A stretch of DNA of 35,243 bases from JBCCFK01 sp965262315 (GTDB lineage: Bacteria; Actinomycetota; Acidimicrobiia; Acidimicrobiales; UBA8592), in NCBI GenBank assembly GCA_965262315.1, contig CBDHFJ010000030.1, positions 1 through 35,243 on the forward strand. Reading direction: 5' to 3'. The translations under genes and the position numbers were made by a program. The stretch's first letter is position 1, and each line of letters opens with the position of its first letter. Positions 8,152-14,802 of the stretch are shown one piece after another. The notes below the pieces were generated by a model. The model worked only from the letters and a program-made list of their open reading frames with translations, was not told where the DNA came from and did no database searches.

Positions 8152-9200
8152 TGCCGGCGATCCGGACCGAGATCACCGAGATCGTCACCGGTCTGGCCAT
8201 GCTGGGCTACCGGGATCTCAAGCAGGCGCTCGAGGTCCGGCCCGGCCACATCCTCCACGTCCAGGGCGAGCACTTCGACCGGCTGGAGGAGGCGTGGCGG
8301 GCCGGCGCACACGACCACGAGTTCGAGACCGCCTGGGACAACGGCGTCACCTTTGCCCGGGCCACCGACGGGCTTCGGGGGCGCCCGCCGTGGTCGATCG
8401 AGTGGAAGGGGCCACACCGGCCGCCCGGCTACGAGCAGATACCGGCCGACCTCCGGATCGACCACGTGTACCTCGTGAGCTGCAAGTACGGGTCCTCGAT
8501 CCTGCACAACGTGAGTCCCGGGCACCTGATCGACCGTGGCTTGGCCGAGCGCCGGGTCGAACGTGGCGTCGACTGGTTCGCCGAGGTGGCTCCCGAGGCC
8601 TACCGCGCGCTGTGGACCGCCTACCGAGCGGCGTTGGGGCTGGACCACCTGCCGGCGGCGGTCGATGCACTGACCGCTGACGACCGCAAGGTCATCAAGG
8701 CGGCCTCGTCGCGCGGCGCGTGGCCCGGCGGGTCCGACCAGGCGTACCGAGCGTTCGTGGTGGCGGTGGCCCAGGCCAGTGCGGAACGGTGGTTGGCGGC
8801 GCTGGACACCCCGGCCCGCCGCGAGGAGATGCTCTGGCGGCTGTTGCGCCTGCAGGCCGCGCCCTACTTCGTGCTCGGCGCCGACCTCGCCGGCGAACCG
8901 CTTCGCTACCGCGTCGGGACGCCGTGGGACTTCCGGGAGTGGTGGGAGCTTCGTGCCTTCGACGCCTGGCCTGACCCAGCGGGGCAACCGCTCCTGCGAT
9001 GGCGAGCCGAGGTGACAGCACGACAGACCGGTCGGCGGCGCGCCGTGGAGGGGCACGTGGAGATCCGGTGGAGCCACGGTCGCTTCTCCGGCGCTCCGGA
9101 GGCCAAGGTCCACCTCGACACCCCGGCGCACCAGGTGGCCGGCTACGTGCCTCTCGACGGGGAGGACCCGGCGGTTGCCGAGGTCGACGCCCTGAGCTGA
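8151..9200 (+). CDS. Unrecognised 349-residue protein, possible restriction-type nuclease partner
   Basis: The ATG at 8151 overlaps the previous stop by one base. The family is not recognised. Residues 80-130 contain the most nuclease-like stretch: SIEWKGPH (Glu84, Lys86), then PADLRIDHVYLVSCKYGSS with Asp100/Asp104 and Lys112. The pattern of an acidic residue before a hydrophobic strand ending in xxK is typical of PD-(D/E)XK enzymes, although here the acidic residue before the lysine is replaced by Ser (SCK). Residues 130-300 are helical, with Trp- and Arg-rich segments (RREEMLWRLLRLQ, WDFREWWELRAF). The C-terminus is beta-rich (RRAVEGHVEIRWSHGRFSG). Position after a DNA methyltransferase supports a DNA-directed job. 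The nuclease call is inference; a non-enzymatic DNA-binding protein remains possible. Confidence 0.75.
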   Translation: MPAIRTEITEIVTGLAMLGYRDLKQALEVRPGHILHVQGEHFDRLEEAWRAGAHDHEFETAWDNGVTFARATDGLRGRPPWSIEWKGPHRPPGYEQIPADLRIDHVYLVSCKYGSSILHNVSPGHLIDRGLAERRVERGVDWFAEVAPEAYRALWTAYRAALGLDHLPAAVDALTADDRKVIKAASSRGAWPGGSDQAYRAFVVAVAQASAERWLAALDTPARREEMLWRLLRLQAAPYFVLGADLAGEPLRYRVGTPWDFREWWELRAFDAWPDPAGQPLLRWRAEVTARQTGRRRAVEGHVEIRWSHGRFSGAPEAKVHLDTPAHQVAGYVPLDGEDPAVAEVDALS

Positions 9201-9210
9201 ACTGCGGCTC

Positions 9211-9639
9211 GTGGCCTGTGTGTTCTGCTCGATCGTGGCCGGCGAGTCGCCGGCGCACGTGGTGATCGACGACGAGCTGACCATGGCATTCCTCGACACC
9301 AAGCCGCTGTTTCCCGGGCACACGCTCCTGGTGCCCCGGGACCATGTGGAGACCCTCGGCGAGCTCCCACCCGAACTGATCGAGCCCCTGTTCGCTCGGG
9401 CTCGACGCCTCGCCCAGATCATGGAGGCCGACTTCGGCGCGATGGGATCGTTCGTGGCCATGAACAACCGGGTCAGCCAGAGCGTGCCCCACCTCCACGT
9501 CCACGTCGTACCCCGGAACCGCAAGGACGGGCTCCGTGGCTTCTTCTGGCCGCGGACCGGGTACGACTCCGACCAGCACGCGGTCGATGTCGCCACCCGG
9601 CTCCGAGCGGCCTACGACGCCGACCCGGTCGCGCCGTGA
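9211..9639 (+). CDS. HIT family hydrolase (HINT-like)
   Basis: The 142-residue protein opens with CVFCSIVAGE (Cys3, Cys6) and has the histidine triad HLHVHVV (His94, His96, His98), with His96 the likely catalytic nucleophile. The PGHTLLVPRDH segment (35-45) is typical of the family. HIT proteins hydrolyse nucleotide phosphoramidates or dinucleotide polyphosphates; the precise substrate cannot be read here. The start is GTG, ten bases after the 349-residue gene. Its end overlaps the DUF429 gene by four bases (GTGA), so all five genes from 6244 to 10316 could be one transcript. Whether the HIT protein takes part in the methyltransferase-linked function or is only co-transcribed is unknown. Confidence 0.93.
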   Translation: MACVFCSIVAGESPAHVVIDDELTMAFLDTKPLFPGHTLLVPRDHVETLGELPPELIEPLFARARRLAQIMEADFGAMGSFVAMNNRVSQSVPHLHVHVVPRNRKDGLRGFFWPRTGYDSDQHAVDVATRLRAAYDADPVAP

Positions 9640-10316
9640 GTCCCCCCGTGGGCGGGGTCGACGGTGCCAAGGGGCAGTGGCTGCTGGTGACGATCGTCGA
9701 CGCGATCGTCCAGTTCCACCTGGCCCCGCGGTTCGGCGACGTCGTGGGCCTCGCCGACGACGTCCAACTGGCATGTGTGGGGGTGGACATGCCGATCGGC
9801 CTTCCGGTCGACGGTCCCCGCGCCGCGGATGTCGAAGCCCGGCGTCGACTCGGCCATCGGGCCTCCACGCTGTTCCCCACACCGGTGGCTGCCGTCGTCG
9901 ACGCCGCGGACTACGCCGACGCCTGCGCCCGTTCCCGCGCCGTCAGCGGCAAGGCGATCTCCAAACAGACCTGGAACCTGATGCCGATGATCCGTGACGT
10001 TCGGGCGGCCGTCCGAGGGTCCGCTGCGGGCCGCTTCGTCGAGGTGCACCCGGAGTCGACGTTCTGCGCCCTCGGCGGTGGACCACTGCCCTCGAAGAAG
10101 ACCGCAGCCGGTGTGGGCCACAGGCTGCGCCTGCTCCGACCCGCGGTGCCGGGGCTCGACGAGGCGCTGGCCACGGCACCGCCCGGCGTCGCCATCGACG
10201 ATGCGCTCGACGCCCTCGCCGCCGCGATCGGCGCCCATCGCCTGGTCGCAGGTGAGGCCGAGGTGCTGGGCTCGGGACTCGACCAAGAAGGGTTCCCGCT
10301 CCAGCTCGTGATCTGA
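9636..10316 (+). CDS. DUF429 family protein (predicted RNase H-like fold)
   Basis: The 226-residue protein has the DUF429 features GVDGAKGQW near the N-terminus, the strand plus acidic motif CVGVDMPIGLP (about 48-57), KQTWNLMPMI, and FVEVHPESTF. The family is predicted to have an RNase H-like fold with acidic residues positioned as in nucleases, but as far as I know no activity is firmly assigned. The start is a GTG overlapping the HIT stop (GTGA), giving translational coupling. The stop at 10314-10316 lies at the left edge of a short hairpin shared with the convergent cyclase gene. Together with the upstream DNA methyltransferase this places a second possible nucleic-acid-acting protein in the same transcript. 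Confidence 0.88.
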   Translation: MSPPVGGVDGAKGQWLLVTIVDAIVQFHLAPRFGDVVGLADDVQLACVGVDMPIGLPVDGPRAADVEARRRLGHRASTLFPTPVAAVVDAADYADACARSRAVSGKAISKQTWNLMPMIRDVRAAVRGSAAGRFVEVHPESTFCALGGGPLPSKKTAAGVGHRLRLLRPAVPGLDEALATAPPGVAIDDALDALAAAIGAHRLVAGEAEVLGSGLDQEGFPLQLVI

Positions 10317-10335
10317 GCCCTGTCGGCTCAGGGCT
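10316..10335. terminator. Hairpin between convergent genes (possible bidirectional terminator)
   Basis: AGCCCTG (10316-10322) pairs perfectly with CAGGGCT (10329-10335) around a six-base loop. It sits exactly between the stops of the DUF429 gene (10314-10316) and the minus-strand cyclase gene (10328-10330). There is no T-run on either side, so it may be a GC-rich terminator as common in high-GC actinobacteria. The role is inferred from position. Confidence 0.5.
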
Positions 10336-11284
10336 GCGCGATCAGCTCGACCTCGAACATGGCAGGCCAGTTCTTTCCGGTCAGGACCACCACGTCCCGG
10401 ATGGCGTCGTAGGCGATCCCGTTGAGCACGTCCTCGCTGCCGGAGGCCTCGACCAGGCCGAGCAGCCCCGTGGCGTCGATGGTGGCCACCACCTCGCCTG
10501 AGGCGGGATCGACGACCACGATCTCGTCGGTGAGCCACACGTTGGCCCAGACGAGGCCCTGGATGCATTCGAGCTCGTTGAGGCGGACCACGGGTTGGCC
10601 GTCGCGGGTGACGTCGACCACCTCCAGCGGCGTGAAGTCCACCGGGTCGCGGCGGGTCAGCGTCGCCGATCCGTCGGACATCCACAGATCGGCACCGTCG
10701 TGGCACAGGCCCCAGCCCTCGCCGTCGTAGGCGAACTGGCCGAGCGACTCGAAGGTCTCGACGGCCCACACGAACGCCACCTGTTCCTGCCAGGTCAGCT
10801 GGATGAAGCGGTCGCCGACGTGGGCGAGTCCTTCGGCGAAGAAGGCATCGTCCAGGTCGACTCGTCGGAGCACGTCACCGGTGGCGGGGTCGATCTCGGT
10901 CAGCGCCGACTGGCCGTACTGGCCGCGGCTCTCGAACATCCGTGAGCCGTCGAAGAGCAGGCCCTGGGTGAACGCCGTCGGATCGTGGCCGAGCACCCGC
11001 TCGACACGCACCTGGTAGCTGCCGGCGAGGTCGGCAAAGCGGGACGGTCCGGCGCCAACCTGCTCGTCGGGCCGGGCGGCAGCCGGGGTGGGCTCGGATT
11101 CGGTGGCGACCGTGGGCGGCGGCGGGGCGACCTGCACCTCTGCCTCGGGCTCGACCGCCGGGGCCTCGTCGACCGCGTCGGCCGCGTCGATCGTGTCCTG
11201 TGCCATGTCGACGCCCACGCTGCACCCCGCGACCAGCAGCGCGGCGCTCAGGCCGAACGCGGTCAGTCGGATGCGGGGACTCAT
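10328..11284 (-). CDS. Glutaminyl-peptide cyclotransferase-like lipoprotein (Glu_cyclase_2 family)
   Basis: The 318-residue protein starts with a lipoprotein signal ending LLVAGC (Cys21 lipidated), then a Glu/Pro/Val-rich linker, then a beta-propeller of the plant/bacterial glutamine cyclotransferase type. Family marks are HDPTAFTQGLLFDG, MFESRGQYGQS, FAEGLAHVGDRFIQLTW, GEGWGLCHDGADLWMSDGS, NELECIQGLVWANVW and VLNGIAYDAIRD. This family converts N-terminal Gln to pyroglutamate with release of ammonia. Anchoring outside the cytoplasmic membrane suggests that it acts on exported proteins. I prefer the ATG at 11284 because it gives a compact lipoprotein signal; a GTG at 11326 would add 14 residues. 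The coiled-coil membrane protein gene lies 96 bases upstream on the same strand. Confidence 0.88.
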   Translation of the reverse strand: MSPRIRLTAFGLSAALLVAGCSVGVDMAQDTIDAADAVDEAPAVEPEAEVQVAPPPPTVATESEPTPAAARPDEQVGAGPSRFADLAGSYQVRVERVLGHDPTAFTQGLLFDGSRMFESRGQYGQSALTEIDPATGDVLRRVDLDDAFFAEGLAHVGDRFIQLTWQEQVAFVWAVETFESLGQFAYDGEGWGLCHDGADLWMSDGSATLTRRDPVDFTPLEVVDVTRDGQPVVRLNELECIQGLVWANVWLTDEIVVVDPASGEVVATIDATGLLGLVEASGSEDVLNGIAYDAIRDVVVLTGKNWPAMFEVELIAQP

Positions 11285-11380
11285 GGACAGCAAGGGTGCC
11301 AGGGAAGACAACAGCACGGGCGGCACCGCAGCCGAATTCTTGCCGCGTCGCCGCGCGATCGGATCGGAGCTCGACCGGGG

Positions 11381-11884
11381 TCAGCCCGTCGCGCGTTCGG
11401 AGGTCTGCGGCTCTCGGAGGTCGATGATGTCGCCGTCCGCGGCGTCCGCCAGCTCGGCGACGCGCCGTTCGAGCTCGGGAACCCTGGATGCCACGACCCG
11501 CAGCGAGGCGATCTCGTTCTCGAGCCCGACGATGTCGGAGAACCGGGCCTCGAATTCGTCGGCCCGCCGCTCGGCCACGGCGATGCGGTCCTGGTCGAGC
11601 TGCTGTTGCTGGTGCGCGTCGTACAGGTCGGCCCGCACCGCCTCCAGCTCGGTCCGAGCTTCGTCGCGTTCGGTCCGCAGGCGATTGGATCGCTGCAGCT
11701 CGCGTCGGCTGCGGTGAATGGCATCGTCGAGCTCGAGCTCGATGGTGGCCAGACGCTCGGACGCCTTGCTGTCCTCGTCCGTGCGGTGGCGTCGCTTCAG
11801 GCGTTCCACTGCCTGTGCAACGAGGAAGCCGATGATGCCCGCACCGATGAGAGACAGCACCCAGAAGGCTGCTGACAACTCCAT
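11381..11884 (-). CDS. Membrane-anchored coiled-coil protein of unknown function
   Basis: The 167-residue protein (ATG at 11884) has one N-terminal membrane helix (about 4-26, FWVLSLIGAGIIGFLVAQAV) followed by a basic stretch (KRRHR). A long charged helix then runs to about residue 150, rich in Glu, Arg, Ala and Leu with heptad-like spacing (for example RDEARTELEAVRADL), and ends in an acidic tail. It recalls small actinobacterial envelope or division-site coiled-coil proteins, but I do not recognise the family. It is divergent from the GIDE-LemA gene and may be co-transcribed with the cyclase gene 96 bases downstream. No enzymatic motif is visible. Confidence 0.8.
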   Translation of the reverse strand: MELSAAFWVLSLIGAGIIGFLVAQAVERLKRRHRTDEDSKASERLATIELELDDAIHRSRRELQRSNRLRTERDEARTELEAVRADLYDAHQQQQLDQDRIAVAERRADEFEARFSDIVGLENEIASLRVVASRVPELERRVAELADAADGDIIDLREPQTSERATG

Positions 11885-12060
11885 GTCGGCCACCCTAGAA
11901 CGCACCACCGGCCGGGGTCAGGCATACCCGCACGAAACCGGGCCCTTCGACCCATTCCCGCGGGTCCGGCGGCTCCGGCCGGCGGGAACACCCCGGGTCG
12001 TGCGGCCCATGCTCCTTCCAGGACGCTCAGCGAAGCCGGGTGCGGGGTCGATGGAGGGCC

Positions 12061-13479
12061 GTGCAGCTGGTGGGCCAGGTGACCGAGTCCGTGACCGACG
12101 GGTACGTCGCGCCGGTGGTGGCGTTGGTGGCCGCGGCGGTGTCGTTGGGCGGCCTGCTGGTCTGGTGGACGTATCTGGGCCGGAAGCGGCTCATTCAGGA
12201 CATGCCCACCAGTGCGACCACTGCGGTGGCGTTGGGGCTGAACGAGCTCGCCGGCCGGGCCGAATGCGCCGACGCCGAGTACGCCCCGCAGAGTTCGACG
12301 CCGTGCGTCTGGTGGCAGAACACCTTCTACGTCAGCGACGGCGAAGGTGGGTGGCGCAAGACGGGCGACCGGCAGGGCGGCCCCATCCAGTTCGACCTCG
12401 TCGACGACGAGGGTTCGATCCCCGTGCGGCCGCGCAAAGCCGAAGTGACGGGCACGAAGGTGTACGACGGTCCCGTCGTGGATTCGGGCTACGGCCGTGA
12501 CCCGAACCCGTCGTTGGTGAGCCGGTACATCGAGCAGCGATCGGCGTCGACCAAGGAGCGCAAGGTGGTGGAGCACGTGGTCGCTCCCGGCGACGAGGTC
12601 TACGTGCTGGGTACCGCACAGCTCCCGTACGAATCGCTCGACGTCTACATCGGGCCCGACCGCGAGACCGGGACGAACCCCTTCATGATTCGTGTGGGGG
12701 CCGAGCAGGACGCGCTCTGGGTCGAGCGGGTCGGCACGGTGGTCGGCGCGCTCGTCGCGATCTCGGCGGCAGCAGCGTCGGGGGTGGCGGTCGCCGACGG
12801 CGATGCCCTGGCGGCCGACCGCATCGGTTGGAGCGAGATCGGTTACCGCATGCCGGTGGCGTTCGTCGCGGTGGTGCTCGCACTGATGCTGGTGGCCGGG
12901 ATCGTGTTCTCGTACAACGCGCTGCGCCGCCTCCGCGAGCGGGCCGACGCGGCGTGGAGCCTGATCGACGTCCAGCTCCGGCGGCGACACGATCTGCTGC
13001 CGAACCTGGTGGCCGTGGTGCAGGCCCACGCCACCCACGAACGGACGGTCCAGACGGCGCTGGCGGAGCTGCGTTCGAAGGTCGTCGCCGACCTGCCATC
13101 GCGACCGACCGACGAGGCTGTCGAGCGGGCCGGTCAGGCGATCCGCGCCGAGGAGGCCGCCCTCGACCGCATGTTGGCCCTGATCGAGGCCTACCCGCCG
13201 ATCACCGCCGACGCGTCGTACGCCGGGCTCCGCAACGAGCTGGTGGACACCGAGAACCGGATCGCCCTGGCGCGGACGTTCTACAACAACTCCGTGAACG
13301 CCCTGCACGATCGCGCCGCAACCCTGACCGGTGGCGTGCTGTCGTGGGTCTTCGAACTCGACCTGGTGGTGCCCTTCGTCGAGGAGCGTGAGCGGCGGCT
13401 CCAGGCGCAGCGCGGCGCGGGGGCAGCGCGGCGGCCATCGCCGCCCGTGCCGCCGATGGCCGGGCCTTCGCCGGCCTGA
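12061..13479 (+). CDS. GIDE domain-LemA domain fusion membrane protein
   Basis: The 472-residue protein appears to fuse two membrane modules. Residues 18-40 form a membrane helix. Residues about 47-220 resemble the GIDE (Mulan-type) extracytoplasmic domain, with the typical PCVWWQNTFYV (81-91) and a late EHVVAPGDEVYVLGTA segment. There is no RING finger, so no ubiquitin ligase activity is implied. Two further hydrophobic segments lie at about 226-246 and 264-286. Residues 285-440 are a LemA domain: YNALRRLRERADAAWSLIDV, then LRRRHDLLPNLV, then the hallmark ENRIALARTFYNNSVNALH (398-416). The tail is Pro-rich. I chose the GTG at 12061 because GGAGG lies four bases before it; a GTG at 12040 is the alternative. 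GIDE and LemA proteins often co-occur in bacteria, but the function is poorly known. Confidence 0.85.
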   Translation: MQLVGQVTESVTDGYVAPVVALVAAAVSLGGLLVWWTYLGRKRLIQDMPTSATTAVALGLNELAGRAECADAEYAPQSSTPCVWWQNTFYVSDGEGGWRKTGDRQGGPIQFDLVDDEGSIPVRPRKAEVTGTKVYDGPVVDSGYGRDPNPSLVSRYIEQRSASTKERKVVEHVVAPGDEVYVLGTAQLPYESLDVYIGPDRETGTNPFMIRVGAEQDALWVERVGTVVGALVAISAAAASGVAVADGDALAADRIGWSEIGYRMPVAFVAVVLALMLVAGIVFSYNALRRLRERADAAWSLIDVQLRRRHDLLPNLVAVVQAHATHERTVQTALAELRSKVVADLPSRPTDEAVERAGQAIRAEEAALDRMLALIEAYPPITADASYAGLRNELVDTENRIALARTFYNNSVNALHDRAATLTGGVLSWVFELDLVVPFVEERERRLQAQRGAGAARRPSPPVPPMAGPSPA

Positions 13480-13554
13480 CGACGCCGAGCCCGCGTCAAC
13501 CCGCCGACGCCGCCTGACGACGCCGAGCCCGCGTCAACCCGCCGACGCCGCCTG
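13474..13554. repeat. Perfect 38-bp tandem duplication at a convergent gene junction
   Basis: Two identical 38-bp units (13474-13511 and 13512-13549) follow each other, with the first five bases of a third. The unit begins GCCTGACGACGCC and contains both the stop of the plus-strand GIDE-LemA gene (TGA at 13477-13479) and, in the second copy, the minus-strand stop of the CoA-transferase gene (TCA at 13534-13536). The repeat therefore duplicates the ends of both genes. Confidence 0.95.
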
Positions 13555-14733
13555 CACCGCAGCGATGCGAGCCGCGTCGTACCCGAGCTCGGCCAGGACC
13601 TCACCGGTGTGCTCGCCGAGCTCGGGTGCCGTCATCCGAGGCTCCCAGGGGCTGCCGTGGAAGTCGACCGGTGTCGAGACCATCCGGGTGCTGGTCACGC
13701 CGTCGGGCACGTCGACGAACATGCCGGCTGCGGCTGCCTGCGGGTCGGCGATGACGTCCTCGAGGCTGTTCACCGGTGCCCAGAACATGTCGGGTTCGGT
13801 GGCGAAGACCTCGGCCCACTCGTCGAGGGACTTCTGGGCGAAGGCGTCGTCGAGCAGGGCGATCAGTTCGGTCGCGTGCTGTGACCGGGCCGCCGCGGTC
13901 GAGAACCGTTCGTCGTCGAGCCACTCGGGATGGCCGACCACACGCGCCAGCGGCGGCCAGTGGCGGTCGCCCTCCAGGCCGACCACCCAGAAACGACGGC
14001 CGTCGCCGGCCTGATAGTTGTTGATGGACGGGTTGCCCATGGTGGTCCGCTGGCCGATGGCCGGGTGCAGGCCCCACATCAGCGCCATGTTCATGTCGAA
14101 GCTCACGGTGTACGCGCCCTCGCGGTACAGCGAGGTGGACACCAGCTGGCCCTCGCCGGTGCGTTCACGATGGAACAGCGCGGCCGAGATGGCGCCCGCC
14201 GCGGCGAGGCCGGTGTTGTGGTCACCCATGCCGCCGCGCTGGAACGGCGGGTCGCTGCCCTCGGGGGTGAGGAGGTGGGCGATCCCGGAGCGGGCCCAGA
14301 ACGCGGCGATGTCGTAGGCCGGCCGGTTCGCGTCCTCGCCTTCGAGCCCGTACCCCGTCACCGCGCAGTACACGAGGCCCGGGTTGCGTGCCGCGAGCGT
14401 CTCCGGGTCCAGGCCCAGGCGGGCCAGGCCGTCGCCGCGGACGTTCGTGAGGAAGACGTCGGCGCCGTCGATCAGGTCGAGCGCGACTGCGATGCCCTCG
14501 TCGGTCCGCAGGTCCAGCACGATCGAGCGCTTCGACCGGTTGTCCATCTCGAAGGCCGGGTTGGTGGGCATGTCGCCGCCGAGCATGTAGCGGAACATGC
14601 GGGACGGGTCACCGGTGGGCGGCTCGATCTTGACCACGTCGGCGCCCCAGTCGGCGAGGATGCCGCCCGCCGCGGGGCCGGCGATCCAGACGCCGAGTTC
14701 GATCACACGGATGCCGTCCATGGGTCCTGCCAT
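13534..14733 (-). CDS. CaiB/BaiF family CoA-transferase
   Basis: The 399-residue protein matches class III CoA-transferases: an N-terminal Rossmann-like segment (GIRVIELGVWIAGPAAGG, LADWGADVVKIEPPTGDPSR) and the catalytic aspartate Asp141 in PAYDIAAFWARSG, followed by a Gly-rich QRGGMGDHNTG loop. These enzymes move CoA between carboxylic acids through an aspartyl-CoA thioester. The substrate cannot be read. The ATG at 14733 fits the family start. It faces the divergent amidohydrolase gene across 69 bases, and in a lipid- and acyl-CoA-rich region may activate an acid for degradation (inference). Its 3' end lies in the 38-bp tandem repeat. The frame remains open far upstream, but that part is only antisense to the amidohydrolase gene. 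Confidence 0.92.
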   Translation of the reverse strand: MAGPMDGIRVIELGVWIAGPAAGGILADWGADVVKIEPPTGDPSRMFRYMLGGDMPTNPAFEMDNRSKRSIVLDLRTDEGIAVALDLIDGADVFLTNVRGDGLARLGLDPETLAARNPGLVYCAVTGYGLEGEDANRPAYDIAAFWARSGIAHLLTPEGSDPPFQRGGMGDHNTGLAAAGAISAALFHRERTGEGQLVSTSLYREGAYTVSFDMNMALMWGLHPAIGQRTTMGNPSINNYQAGDGRRFWVVGLEGDRHWPPLARVVGHPEWLDDERFSTAAARSQHATELIALLDDAFAQKSLDEWAEVFATEPDMFWAPVNSLEDVIADPQAAAAGMFVDVPDGVTSTRMVSTPVDFHGSPWEPRMTAPELGEHTGEVLAELGYDAARIAAVQAASAG

Positions 14734-14802
14734 GGCCGGCGAGCGTAGTCCCGCCGGTCTGCGGGCGGCGCGGCGACGGGGCTGTCGGCCATGATGGAGG
14801 CC

